Below are positions 25,642 through 35,863 of a DNA stretch of 64,000 nt, piece after piece (positions within the stretch are counted from its first letter, which is position 1; each line of letters starts with the position of its first letter). The notes below the pieces were generated by a model. It was not told where the DNA came from, did not search any database, and was given only the letters and a program-made list of their open reading frames with translations. The position numbers and the translations under genes were made by a program. This DNA is from an uncultured Bacteroides sp. (GTDB lineage: Bacteria; Bacteroidota; Bacteroidia; Chitinophagales; Chitinophagaceae), in assembly GCA_902168085.1 (NCBI GenBank), contig CABHOP010000089.1, positions 124,001 to 188,000 on the forward strand, read 5' to 3'.

Positions 25642-28344
25642 TTATAGTGCATCTCTGTAATCGCGCCTGCGTATCAGTTTCAGGTCGTTCAGCACCTGGG
25701 CTTTTACCTGCAGCGTGAAGTAGAAACTTTTTCTCTGGCCGAAAGGAATGGTGCTGAGCCTCATTTCCCAGCAGTGCATATCGCGGTATATATCGAATGA
25801 AGAAGTTTGCAGTTGCTTAGATATCAGGTCGTAATAAGTAGTGAAACCAAACTTCCACCTGGGGGTTATATTCACATCACCCGAAAGGTTGATACTGTGC
25901 TGTGATACATATAGAGAATCCTTTTTTTGTGTTTTTGAATACTGGTTGGTCAGGTTTAGCGAATAGCTAAATGTGAGGTTGTAGGGAACAGAAAAATCTA
26001 CATAATCATTATACCTGCCATACTGCATCATACGGCTGAATTCATCTTCCTGTCCCGGCGGCGGTGTTTTCTTGTCCTTAGGTTTGCCATTGATGCTGCC
26101 ACCAAGACTTACGTTAGCTGTTTGCAGCCTGGCGATACCGCGGTTTGATTCCAGCATGGTCTGTTTCAGCCTGCGGCCACTTTCATAGTCGAATACGTAG
26201 GGGTCGAACACAGCACCAGCAGATATATTGATGATATTGAACAGCAACGTACCGAAGCGCACATTGATATTCGACCAGTTGAACGAATCGGCGGCAATAT
26301 CATAAGCGCTGCTGAGGGTAAAATTGTCTATCAGGCGTACATTCTTAAATCCCGTACTATCTTTTTCAGAACGCACTTTTACCTGCAGGTTATTATCCAG
26401 CGAGAAGGGTATAGCGCTACGGAAATCGCCAAACTGGCCCATGCCCGGCACACCCGGTATAGATCCTTCGTAAGTAGAGCGATACGCAGGCGCTTCATTC
26501 GGGCGCAAGCGTGTTTGGTACCCGTAGTAGAAAGGTGCTGCGGCATAGTTAGGTATATAGCCAAAACCTACGGATGGGGTAAGCACGTGGCGTATACCGG
26601 CAATCTTTCCTTTCTTAAACATTTTCACACCATAGATGCGGGTATTGAAATCAATAGACGCGCTGAAATCGCGCGATGTATAAAAGCCATTGTAGTCTAT
26701 CGTATCTATCCTGTCGTAATTGGCATTATAATATTGATAGCGCTGGCGTGTAAGCCAGTATTCCTTATAAGCCACCCTGGGGGTCATATTAATGAAGCGG
26801 AAGATATTGTAAGATGCGCTGATAGGTATATCATGCACGATACCGTTATTGTATTCGAAATCGGGGATATTGCTGAAGCTGAAATTGCTATCGTAAAAAG
26901 AGGTCTGGTTGATAGCTTTAAGGGTATATTGGGTAGTTATCTTATCGTACCAATGCGTACCCACACTGTTCTTGCCCTGGAATGGGTTGAAGGTGTTCAC
27001 AAAAAAATTGATTTCCGGCAGTGTTACATCTACGCGCCTGGTATTTGTGTTCTGGCTGTGTCGGGCAGCTACTGATAATGAATAAGGCTTATTAGCCCAT
27101 GTTTTAGAATAGGTAATGTTCGACTGGTATTGGTTCTGCAATATCTGGCTGGCTGTAAAAGTATTGTTGGCATTGTAGGTAGAAGTACCGAAATCTACTG
27201 AAGCCGAGAAATTCGTACCCGGACGTGATTTAGGGTCGGAGCGGTGTGTCCACTGCACATTAAAGTCTTTGGTAATGGCCGCATTCGTTTCAAATTCCTC
27301 CCCGGTTTTATTGTAAGCATATTTAAAGGCAAGGCTGCCGTTGTACCGGTACCTGTTATTATAATTGCTCAGGAAGTTGGTGGCCCAGCTACCCTTTGAA
27401 TACAAGTTGGTTTCTACCAGCAGGTCGGTCTTCTGGCTGAGGCTGAAGTAGTAGCCACCTCCTAAAAGCCCCAGGCCACGGTTCTGCTCTATAGTATAAG
27501 TAGGCAACTTGAACCCCGAACGCTGGCCCTGTGTGATGGGGAACAAGCCGAATGGCAAGAACAGCGGGGTAGGCACATTCTCGATAACGATATTAGCCGG
27601 CCCGGTAGCGGCTACACGCCCCGGTATTACCTTTATTTTTTTTGCACGGATACCATAGTGCGGTGTTCCCAGGGCGCAGGTGGTATATACATTATTAAGG
27701 CCATATATGGTTTGGTCGGGGTTGCGCTTTACCTGTTCACTATACACATAGCCTTCACCATATTGCGAGCGGGCATTACGCACAATAGCGCGTTTGCTTT
27801 TAAAGTTATACTGCAAGGAATCGTAGGTAAACTTTTCCTGCCCCTGCGAGAAGGTGGGCTTACCTTTGGACTGGATAGCCGTGTCTTCAGACAGGGCGGC
27901 AGTTACGATATTAGAAGATTGTTTGTAAGTAACCTTGTATGCATCCAGTTGCATATTCTCATAATTCACTTTGGCATTGCCATACAGTTCAAAATTATTA
28001 TCTGTCATATCCAGCACAGCCGAATCAGATGCATTAGCGGTCACTTCCGAAGGAAGCGCATCGGAGGATATGCGGATGCCCAACCTGTCTTCCAGGCTTT
28101 GGTTCGATACAGAATCTATTGTGAGCGTATCGCCGCCCAGGCTATCAAGGGCCAGGCTATCGGCAATAACCAGGCTATCTTTTATTAATGTATCAGCAGA
28201 TATGGTTAAAGATGTAGATGTGTCAACTGTTTTGCGCTGAGCAAAGGCTGTGTTTGTTAAAACAAATGTAAAAATGAGCCCCATGCAAATTGCAAGGCAG
28301 CGGCTGCATGAAATTTTTAAAATAATTTTACCGCACGGGCTCAT
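25642..28344 (-). CDS. lptD: Putative LPS-assembly outer-membrane protein LptD
   Basis: About 900 residues with an N-terminal signal peptide (cleavage after NTAFA). An OstA/LptA-like beta-jellyroll region follows (LYGNAKVNYENMQLDAYKVTY, PTFSQGQEKFTYDSLQYNF-type repeats), then a long barrel region with alternating aromatic strands ending in a charged tail. The segment PTPLFLPFGLFPI matches the plug/barrel start of Bacteroidota LptD-like proteins. LptD with LptE inserts LPS into the outer leaflet; LptE is not seen. The ATG at 28344 is chosen because the longer TTG start at 28356 falls in the promoter box. Pairing with lptB on this segment supports an LPS-transport role, though they are 15 kb apart. 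Confidence 0.85.
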   Translation of the reverse strand: MSPCGKIILKISCSRCLAICMGLIFTFVLTNTAFAQRKTVDTSTSLTISADTLIKDSLVIADSLALDSLGGDTLTIDSVSNQSLEDRLGIRISSDALPSEVTANASDSAVLDMTDNNFELYGNAKVNYENMQLDAYKVTYKQSSNIVTAALSEDTAIQSKGKPTFSQGQEKFTYDSLQYNFKSKRAIVRNARSQYGEGYVYSEQVKRNPDQTIYGLNNVYTTCALGTPHYGIRAKKIKVIPGRVAATGPANIVIENVPTPLFLPFGLFPITQGQRSGFKLPTYTIEQNRGLGLLGGGYYFSLSQKTDLLVETNLYSKGSWATNFLSNYNNRYRYNGSLAFKYAYNKTGEEFETNAAITKDFNVQWTHRSDPKSRPGTNFSASVDFGTSTYNANNTFTASQILQNQYQSNITYSKTWANKPYSLSVAARHSQNTNTRRVDVTLPEINFFVNTFNPFQGKNSVGTHWYDKITTQYTLKAINQTSFYDSNFSFSNIPDFEYNNGIVHDIPISASYNIFRFINMTPRVAYKEYWLTRQRYQYYNANYDRIDTIDYNGFYTSRDFSASIDFNTRIYGVKMFKKGKIAGIRHVLTPSVGFGYIPNYAAAPFYYGYQTRLRPNEAPAYRSTYEGSIPGVPGMGQFGDFRSAIPFSLDNNLQVKVRSEKDSTGFKNVRLIDNFTLSSAYDIAADSFNWSNINVRFGTLLFNIINISAGAVFDPYVFDYESGRRLKQTMLESNRGIARLQTANVSLGGSINGKPKDKKTPPPGQEDEFSRMMQYGRYNDYVDFSVPYNLTFSYSLNLTNQYSKTQKKDSLYVSQHSINLSGDVNITPRWKFGFTTYYDLISKQLQTSSFDIYRDMHCWEMRLSTIPFGQRKSFYFTLQVKAQVLNDLKLIRRRDYRDAL

Positions 28345-28353
28345 GAACGGGCA

Positions 28354-28361
28354 CAAAAATA
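28354..28361 (-). promoter_or_regulatory. -7 box (TATTTTTG) for lptD
   Basis: A perfect minus-strand TAnnTTTG, 9 bases upstream of the chosen ATG, so the leader is very short. Confidence 0.5.
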
Positions 28362-28366
28362 GGTAT

Positions 28367-28399
28367 TTGGTTCGGTACGTTTATGAATTTGTATATTTA
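28367..28399 (+). promoter_or_regulatory. Promoter of the amidase gene
   Basis: TTG (28367-28369), 22 bases, then TATATTTA (28392-28399, one mismatch to TAnnTTTG). It lies 25 bases before the ATG at 28425 in the divergent gap with lptD. Confidence 0.45.
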
Positions 28400-28424
28400 A
28401 CCCCATTTGCAAGTAGTCTTAATT

Positions 28425-29270
28425 ATGTCGAAAAGGATTTTTCTCTTCATACTGTTCATTGGTTTCTCATCATTCATTGCTAATGCTGCAAACGGTAATA
28501 AGATAACAAAAATTGTGCTGGATGCCGGCCACGGTGGTAAGGATGCAGGTGCACGCGGACAGTTTTCAAGCGAAAAGGACGTGACACTGGCTATAGCCAT
28601 GCGCCTGGGCAAGATGATAAATGACAGTATGAAGGGGGTGCAGGTGCTGTATACCCGTACTGCCGATGTATATCCTACCCTGCCTGAACGGCATGAAATA
28701 GCCAATAAGAACAAAGGGGATGTGTTTATATCTATACATATCAACTCGACACCCTATCGCAAAAACAGGGAGCTGGTAGGTTATAAAACGGTGAAGAAGG
28801 GGAAGAGGAAAGTGAAGCAACCCATATATAAAGTAACCTACGACCATGTAACCAAAGCTAGCGGTACGGAAAGCTACGTACTGGGTTTGCACCGAAATTC
28901 ACAAAAAGAAGGTGCCATAGGTGAATATACCGAAGAAGTAGCAGAAGAACCGGGCCTGCTGAACGAGAACGACCCGATGACTGCCATTATCATAGCCCAA
29001 TATTCACAGGCGTTTTTGAGCCGCAGCGTATCGTTGGGCAATCATATCCAAAGCCAGTTTGTGAACCAGGGCAGGGCCAGCCGCGGCGTAATGCAGAAGG
29101 GGCTGGAAGTGCTGGCAGGTAGTGCTATGCCGGGTGTGCTGGTAGAGTGTGGTTATATCAATAACCCGGAAGAAGAGGTGTACCTGAATTCGGAACGCGG
29201 TGTGTATGAAGTAGCGCAGGCCATCTACCGTGGCATCAAGGCATACAAGATGGAAACAGAACGCCAATAG
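28425..29270 (+). CDS. N-acetylmuramoyl-L-alanine amidase (Amidase_3)
   Basis: A 281-residue exported zinc amidase that cuts the bond between MurNAc and L-Ala during cell separation or remodelling. A signal peptide covers residues 1-21 (cleavage after IANA). Zinc ligands are the His in LDAGHGGKD, the Glu in SSEKDVTL and the His in SIHINS; the catalytic Glu is in VLVECGYINNPEE. No SPOR or LysM domain is present. An insert of about 35 residues (KKGKRKVKQPIYKVTYDHV area) precedes SYVLGLHRN, common in Bacteroidota members. The start at 28425 gives a proper signal peptide. Confidence 0.93.
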   Translation: MSKRIFLFILFIGFSSFIANAANGNKITKIVLDAGHGGKDAGARGQFSSEKDVTLAIAMRLGKMINDSMKGVQVLYTRTADVYPTLPERHEIANKNKGDVFISIHINSTPYRKNRELVGYKTVKKGKRKVKQPIYKVTYDHVTKASGTESYVLGLHRNSQKEGAIGEYTEEVAEEPGLLNENDPMTAIIIAQYSQAFLSRSVSLGNHIQSQFVNQGRASRGVMQKGLEVLAGSAMPGVLVECGYINNPEEEVYLNSERGVYEVAQAIYRGIKAYKMETERQ

Positions 29271-29351
29271 TCATTTTTCAGGATATATCCGTCATTGAAA
29301 TCATTAGCATTACGGGCTAAAATAAAAGACAAATAGAAATTGGCACGCCAG

Positions 29352-29382
29352 TTGCATTTTAAAATTGTTTCTTTTATCTTTA
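29352..29382 (+). promoter_or_regulatory. Promoter of the EGF-like lipoprotein gene
   Basis: TTG (29352-29354), 20 bases, TATCTTTA (29375-29382): the -33 and -7 boxes at standard Bacteroidota spacing with one -7 mismatch. It lies 25 bases before the ATG. Confidence 0.55.
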
Positions 29383-29407
29383 AGCTTCGTTAAAATTATA
29401 TGTGCTA

Positions 29408-29950
29408 ATGAAAGCCCGTTTTAAGACTATAATACTTTCTGCGCTCAGCGCCATTGCAGCATTCACAGCAGTTACTTATACATCTTGTAATAATGACAAA
29501 TGTAAGGCGATCGTTTGCGCTTACGGTGGCGTATGTAAAGATGGCGCCTGTATATGCCCAACGGGTTATGAAGGCACGCAATGCGAGATCATTACCAGGG
29601 ATAAGTATAAAGGTGTTTGGAATGTAATAGAAAAAGGTACGTATACCCTTACAAACCAATACCAGGTGAGCATTGAAGATGGTGCCAGCATGAATAAAAT
29701 GGTTATCCGTGGTTTCTACAACAATGCTACTGCACCTGTAGATATGATCATAAATGGTGATGAGATTACGATACCGCTGCAAACAGTAGATAACAGGTAC
29801 GAAATACAAGGCACCGGTACCCTGAAATACGAAGAGTTTTATGGCAAACACGGTACATTGACAGTTCGTTACACTATCAAAGACAAAACCAGCAATATGG
29901 TGAATGACTTTGGTGTGAACACCGGTGAGCCTTCTATCTGGTCTAAATAA
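29408..29950 (+). CDS. EGF-like domain lipoprotein
   Basis: 180 residues with a lipoprotein signal ending in VTYTSC (Cys near 27). An EGF-like domain immediately follows, with the classic spacing CKAIVCAYGGVCKDGACIC then GYEGTQC. The remaining about 120 residues form a beta-rich domain (GVWNVIEKGTYTL, VIRGFYNN, GTLTVRYTI) similar to lipocalin-like folds in Bacteroidota surface lipoproteins. The role is unknown. A stronger in-frame ATG at 29408 replaces the GTG two codons earlier. Confidence 0.85.
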   Translation: MKARFKTIILSALSAIAAFTAVTYTSCNNDKCKAIVCAYGGVCKDGACICPTGYEGTQCEIITRDKYKGVWNVIEKGTYTLTNQYQVSIEDGASMNKMVIRGFYNNATAPVDMIINGDEITIPLQTVDNRYEIQGTGTLKYEEFYGKHGTLTVRYTIKDKTSNMVNDFGVNTGEPSIWSK

Positions 29951-29974
29951 ACCAATAGTTAATAAAATATACAG

Positions 29975-30000
29975 CACCCTTGCATGCAAGGGTGTTTTTT
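29975..30000 (+). terminator. Terminator of the EGF-like lipoprotein gene
   Basis: A perfect 20-base palindrome CACCCTTGCATGCAAGGGTG followed by T6; its T-run overlaps the end of aroC on the other strand. Confidence 0.85.
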
Positions 30001-30970
30001 ATGCCTTGAGTAATAACATATCTGCCAGCGCTATGGCTGTAGCAGCTTCGGCCACTACGGGCACGCGCAGGGCTATGCATAAGTCGTGCCGGCCTTTTAC
30101 GGTAAAAGTCTCTACCGACTGTGTTTCTTTATTCCAGGTCTGTTGCTCTTTGGGGGTGCTGCTGGTGGGTTTTACAGCAATACGGAAATGCAGTTCATTA
30201 CCATTGGTAATACCACCATTGATGCCACCTGCATGATTGGTACGTGTTGTGCCGTTTTTATCTATAAAGGCATCATTGTGCTCACTGCCTTTCATCTTTG
30301 TTCCGGCAAAGCCGGCACCAAATTCAATACCCTTTATAGCAGGCACCGCAAATATCATATGGCTGATGAGTGATTCGGCACTATCAAAAAACGGTTCGCC
30401 CAGGCCTAAGGGTAGCCCCGTTGCGGAAACACTTACAATGCCACCTATACTATCTTGTTCGTCTACCGCTTTCTGTATTGCGGCTTCTATATCTGTATTG
30501 CCGCCGGCCTCTACCAGTTTGGCATTTACGATTGAGGGTGCTATTACTTTTTTGGCCACCACGCCCGCGGCTACCAAGCATACCGTGAGCCTGCCCGAAG
30601 AGTGGCCGCCGCCGCGGTAATCATTATACCCTTTAAATTTTTCATGTAGCACAAAATCGGCATGACCGGGGCGGGGTGTAGCTTTCAACGCATCATAGTC
30701 AGCAGAGCGGGTATTGTTGTTCCTGAAAATAATAGTGATGGGCGCACCGGTAGTATATCCATTAAACACACCACTTAATATTTCCGGTATATCATCTTCT
30801 TTTCGGGGCGTAGTGCCGGCAGCACCTGCTTTGCGCCGTTCAAGGTCTGCGGTAAAATCATCGATTGTCAATGCAATACCTGCCGGGCAGCCGTCAATGG
30901 TGATACCTACTGCCGGGCCGTGCGATTCGCCGAATATACTAACCCGGAATATGCGTCCGAAACTATTCAT
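29999..30970 (-). CDS. aroC: Chorismate synthase
   Basis: 323 residues, slightly short for AroC (about 350-360). It converts EPSP to chorismate with reduced FMN. Signatures: GESHGPAVGITIDGCPAG, RPGHADF, YNDYRGGGHSSGRLT and the C-terminal GRHDLCIALRVPVV. It overlaps aroA by 8 bases and forms the last gene of the minus-strand shikimate unit. Confidence 0.95.
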   Translation of the reverse strand: MNSFGRIFRVSIFGESHGPAVGITIDGCPAGIALTIDDFTADLERRKAGAAGTTPRKEDDIPEILSGVFNGYTTGAPITIIFRNNNTRSADYDALKATPRPGHADFVLHEKFKGYNDYRGGGHSSGRLTVCLVAAGVVAKKVIAPSIVNAKLVEAGGNTDIEAAIQKAVDEQDSIGGIVSVSATGLPLGLGEPFFDSAESLISHMIFAVPAIKGIEFGAGFAGTKMKGSEHNDAFIDKNGTTRTNHAGGINGGITNGNELHFRIAVKPTSSTPKEQQTWNKETQSVETFTVKGRHDLCIALRVPVVAEAATAIALADMLLLKA

Positions 30971-32177
30971 CTTTCAAAATACATTTAGCACCCAGTGAAG
31001 ATAAGTGTTTAAAAAAATCGGGGTAAGATTTAGCTACCGCTTGTGCATCATTTATCGTAACATCACCTGCTGCACCCAGCGCAGCAATGGCTGCGGCCAT
31101 TACTATACGGTGGTCGTTATAGCCATTTACTGTGCAGCTTTGCAATGGCTTGCCGCCGATGATCTCAAGCCTATCACCTTGCAAACTGTATGTAATGCCA
31201 AATGCATGCAACATGGCTGTAGTGCTTTCTACGCGGTTGCTTTCTTTATGCACCAATCGGTTCATACCTTGTATGGTACTTGTGCCGCTACAATAGGCAG
31301 CATATACTGATAGTATGGGTATCAAATCAGGACAGTCTGTTGCATCAAAGTTGAAGGTAGTTCTTTGTTCGTTTACTACCTGCAATATAGCCCTGTCTGC
31401 TTGTATGGAATCGGGGCTCAGGTTATTTATGGAAATAGCCTTCCCCATGGCTTTCGCTACTATAAAATTCGCAGCTGCACTCCAGTCGGCTTCTATGTTT
31501 ATTTCAATATCCCCGCTCATTACTGTTTGCGGATTTATATAAAATTTGTGGTAATCATCATGATGTATTTGCTTGCCAAATCTTTGCAGCACATCCAGCG
31601 TCATATCTATATAAGGCTTGCTGTTAAGACCATTTACGGTAATGACTATAGGCGCTGTAGCGCTATACGCAAAAGCAAATAACAATCCGCTTAAAAATTG
31701 TGAACTAACACTGCCATCGATGGCAATGTCTTTGGCTTGCAATGGTCCGTTTACTGTCATAGGCAACTTGCTGCCGTTTACCTGCACACCCAGTTGCGGC
31801 AATACATCTGCATAAACATCAAAGGGACGTGTTAGCAAACTGCCATGTCCCGTTATCTGTATGGGGCTATGGTGCAGTGCGGCTATGGGGATGAAAAGTC
31901 TTGCCGACAGGCCGCTTTCACTACAGTCTATCGTGTTGGTGATGGGTTGTATGCCCCTGCTGTTGATGCCTATGCTATCACCTGCAAATGAAACCTGTGC
32001 ACCCAACTGCTCTATGATGCGTAAGGCAGCTTTATCGTCTTGCGATGTGCCGTAATTATATATAGTAGTATGCCCATGATGCAATAAGGCAGCCGCGCAA
32101 GCCCGCTGCATCAGGCTTTTCGATGCAGGCGGTGTAAGCGTTCCGCTTATCTTTCCAGGGCTAACGATTGCCTGCAT
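30963..32177 (-). CDS. aroA: 3-phosphoshikimate 1-carboxyvinyltransferase (EPSP synthase)
   Basis: 404 residues. The enzyme joins shikimate-3-phosphate and PEP. It shows ASKSLMQRA (phosphate-binding Lys/Ser), ESGLSARLF, GHGSLLTRPFDVYADVL, VSSQFLSGLL and NDHRIVMAAAIAAL. The usual NxGT loop is replaced by NYGTSQDD and CSESGLSAR, so the inhibitor-sensitive motif NAGTAMR is absent; this suggests a class II-like or divergent enzyme. It overlaps aroB by 17 bases and aroC by 8, so all three are translated as a unit. Confidence 0.93.
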   Translation of the reverse strand: MQAIVSPGKISGTLTPPASKSLMQRACAAALLHHGHTTIYNYGTSQDDKAALRIIEQLGAQVSFAGDSIGINSRGIQPITNTIDCSESGLSARLFIPIAALHHSPIQITGHGSLLTRPFDVYADVLPQLGVQVNGSKLPMTVNGPLQAKDIAIDGSVSSQFLSGLLFAFAYSATAPIVITVNGLNSKPYIDMTLDVLQRFGKQIHHDDYHKFYINPQTVMSGDIEINIEADWSAAANFIVAKAMGKAISINNLSPDSIQADRAILQVVNEQRTTFNFDATDCPDLIPILSVYAAYCSGTSTIQGMNRLVHKESNRVESTTAMLHAFGITYSLQGDRLEIIGGKPLQSCTVNGYNDHRIVMAAAIAALGAAGDVTINDAQAVAKSYPDFFKHLSSLGAKCILKDE

Positions 32178-33195
32178 AGCTGAAATTATCTATTGCTTTC
32201 CGCACTACATCGAAACCAATCGTTTCAATAGCAGCATGGCCGATGTTCTTTAATACAATAAAATCTATTTTATCGTCATTCCGTTTCTTATCCATCGCCA
32301 ATATATCCATTAGCCTGTCCGGATGCAGTGTCAGGGAGTATGGCAGTTTATATTGCTGCAGCACAGTAGTCAACCTATGGTAAACATGTCCGTCCAGTTG
32401 CGTTACCGTTTCCGATACTTTACAAGCTACCAGCATGCCCAATGCTACTGCCTGCCCGTGTGGCAATTGATATAAGGTTTCTATAGCATGCCCCACGGTA
32501 TGCCCAAAGTTGAGCAGCTTGCGGTCGCCGCTTTCATGCTCATCTTCCTGCACGGTTTGGTTCTTCCATGTAGCGCAGCATTGTATCAGTTCTTTCAATG
32601 CTGTTTGCTGCTGCTGATAATAGGCCATATGGTTCACGGCCAGCTCATCAAACAGAGGTGCATCGAAAATGCAGGCATATTTTATAACCTCTGCAAAGCC
32701 ATTGCTCCATTCTATTTCGGGTAACGTTTGCAGGAAGGTGGTATCAAATAATATGAACTGCGGTTGCCTTATAGTGCCCACCAGGTTTTTTTGCAGGCCA
32801 AAGTCCACCCCGTTCTTCCCCCCGATAGCAGCATCTACCATGGCCAATAGTGTAGTAGGTACAAAGCCACAGTTAATGCCACGCATGTACACTGCTGCTG
32901 CAAAGCCTGCTATGTCTGTTACTACACCGCCACCTACACCCACCAATACCGATTTCCGCTGCACCTGGTACTGCAATAACTGGCCTGTAATGCTTTCCAG
33001 TGTTTCCAGTGTTTTATAGCTTTCGCCGGCGGGTATGATGATGCTTGGGTATGCTTCCGTAAGGGAAGGGTATAGCGATGCAACGTGGCTATCGGTAAGG
33101 ATGACCGGCTGTGGTGCCAATCGTTCAATGGCTTGCAGCCCTTTGCCGAAAATATACTGCACCTTGCCCGATGGGAATGCTACTTCGTATTGCAT
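32161..33195 (-). CDS. aroB: 3-dehydroquinate synthase
   Basis: 344 residues. It cyclises DAHP to 3-dehydroquinate using NAD and a metal. Motifs: GESYKTLETLE, GVGGGVVTDIAGFAAAVYMRG (first 20 counted), PTTLLAMVDAAIGGKNGVDF, EVIKYA and NFGHTVGHAIE with a metal His. The frame stays open upstream to 33723, but that part is antisense to mnmA. The ATG at 33195 (MQYEVAF) is preferred to 33201, because the promoter box ends at 33202. Confidence 0.94.
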   Translation of the reverse strand: MQYEVAFPSGKVQYIFGKGLQAIERLAPQPVILTDSHVASLYPSLTEAYPSIIIPAGESYKTLETLESITGQLLQYQVQRKSVLVGVGGGVVTDIAGFAAAVYMRGINCGFVPTTLLAMVDAAIGGKNGVDFGLQKNLVGTIRQPQFILFDTTFLQTLPEIEWSNGFAEVIKYACIFDAPLFDELAVNHMAYYQQQQTALKELIQCCATWKNQTVQEDEHESGDRKLLNFGHTVGHAIETLYQLPHGQAVALGMLVACKVSETVTQLDGHVYHRLTTVLQQYKLPYSLTLHPDRLMDILAMDKKRNDDKIDFIVLKNIGHAAIETIGFDVVRKAIDNFSYAGNR

Positions 33196-33201
33196 TGACA
33201 T

Positions 33202-33209
33202 CAAAAGTA
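33202..33209 (-). promoter_or_regulatory. -7 box (TACTTTTG) for aroB-aroA-aroC
   Basis: A perfect minus-strand TAnnTTTG ending 6 bases before the ATG at 33195. The transcript may be leaderless or nearly so. Confidence 0.5.
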
Positions 33210-33302
33210 CTACACCTGCCGTTATAATGCCACTATCAGCAGTGCTGATAAGGCGTAATCTAATATCTATCAGTACTAAAATGTCCATTTCTGCCGATTG
33301 CG

Positions 33303-33310
33303 TACCTTTG
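33303..33310 (+). promoter_or_regulatory. -7 box (TACCTTTG) for mnmA
   Basis: A perfect TAnnTTTG 20 bases before the mnmA ATG at 33331; it rules out the longer frame from 33298. Confidence 0.55.
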
Positions 33311-33330
33311 CCGTTCTTTTTAATAAACCA

Positions 33331-34428
33331 ATGAGCAGGAACGGAAAAGTTTTGGTGGCGATGAGTGGCGGTATTGATAGTACCGTTGCAGCGCTGATGC
33401 TTCATAACCAGGGTTATGAAGTAGTGGGTATTACCATGAAAACATGGGACTATGCATCTGCCGGCGGTGGTAAAAAGGAAACAGGTTGCTGCAATCTCGA
33501 TTCTTTCAACGATGCGCGCCAGGCGGCGGTAGACCACGGTTTTCCGCACTATGTGCTGGATATACGTGATGAGTTTGGCGACCATGTCATCAACAACTTT
33601 GTAGAAGAATATATGGCCGGCCGCACCCCCAATCCGTGTGTGCTGTGCAATACACATATCAAATGGTCGGCACTGCTGAAGCGTGCCGATGCGCTCAACT
33701 GCGATTTCATTGCTACGGGCCACTATGTAAAGGTGCGCGAGGAAAATAACCGCTTTGTAATGTCGAAAGCGAAAGACCTGACCAAAGACCAGAGCTATGT
33801 GCTATGGGGCCTGGGGCAGGACTGCCTGAGCCGCAGCATATACCCGTTGGGCGATTACCTGAAAACAGAGATACGCCAGATAGCGCTGGATATGGGCTAC
33901 CCAGAGCTTTCTAAAAAAGCAGAAAGCTATGAGATATGCTTTGTGCCCGATAACGATTACCGTGGCTTTCTGAAACGCCAGATACCTACGCTGGAAGCAG
34001 AAGTAGCCGGCGGCAACTTTGTATTGGCAGATGGCAGCATCGTGGGCAAGCACAAAGGTTATCCCTTCTATACCATAGGTCAGCGCAAAGGCCTGGATAT
34101 AGCATTGGGTAAACCGGTATTTGTTACCAAGATCATCCCCGAAACAAACACTATAGTACTGGGTGAAGCGCATGAACTGCAACAGAGCGAAATGATAGTA
34201 GGCGGGCTGAATATGATAAAGTATGACACCATGCCCGATGGTATAGAAGCCACTACCAAAATACGCTATAAAGATGCAGGCTCTATGAGCCGCATACATA
34301 CCGAAGGCGATATGGTAAGGGTATCTTTCGACCATGTGGTGAATAGTATAGCGCCCGGCCAGTCTGCCGTGTTTTATGATGGCGATGATGTGATTGGTGG
34401 CGGTATCATCCGCAAAGGATTGAATTAA
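33331..34428 (+). CDS. mnmA: tRNA-specific 2-thiouridylase MnmA
   Basis: 365 residues. It thiolates U34 of tRNAs for Lys, Glu and Gln. The PP-loop VAMSGGIDSTVAA lies at the N-terminus; the two catalytic Cys are in NPCVLCN (about 105) and SYEICFVPDNDYRGF (about 205). GCCNLDSFNDAR adds a Cys pair seen in many bacterial members. It is divergent from aroB with a 129-base gap and ends in a clear terminator. Confidence 0.95.
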   Translation: MSRNGKVLVAMSGGIDSTVAALMLHNQGYEVVGITMKTWDYASAGGGKKETGCCNLDSFNDARQAAVDHGFPHYVLDIRDEFGDHVINNFVEEYMAGRTPNPCVLCNTHIKWSALLKRADALNCDFIATGHYVKVREENNRFVMSKAKDLTKDQSYVLWGLGQDCLSRSIYPLGDYLKTEIRQIALDMGYPELSKKAESYEICFVPDNDYRGFLKRQIPTLEAEVAGGNFVLADGSIVGKHKGYPFYTIGQRKGLDIALGKPVFVTKIIPETNTIVLGEAHELQQSEMIVGGLNMIKYDTMPDGIEATTKIRYKDAGSMSRIHTEGDMVRVSFDHVVNSIAPGQSAVFYDGDDVIGGGIIRKGLN

Positions 34429-34450
34429 TAACGACTCATACATATCGTAG

Positions 34451-34480
34451 GCCGGGTAGTTTTACCCGGCTTTTTCTTTT
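34451..34480 (+). terminator. Terminator of mnmA
   Basis: An 8-bp stem GCCGGGTA (34451-34458 with 34463-34470), a GTTT loop, then TTTTTCTTTT. Confidence 0.85.
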
Positions 34481-34506
34481 TAACATGGAAAATAATAGAC
34501 ACAGAT

Positions 34507-34514
34507 TATCTTTG
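34507..34514 (+). promoter_or_regulatory. -7 box (TATCTTTG) for eno
   Basis: A perfect TAnnTTTG 24 bases upstream of the enolase ATG. Confidence 0.55.
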
Positions 34515-34526
34515 CACCCGAATTGA

Positions 34527-35831
<1,305 letters not shown>

Positions 35832-35863
35832 GTTTTAAATTAGTGATGTAAAACACAGCGTGT

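Noticed and set aside
33196-33723. Upstream extension of the aroB frame (about 175 extra residues)
   Set aside because: It is antisense to mnmA, has no family features, and the aroB promoter box at 33202-33209 lies inside it.
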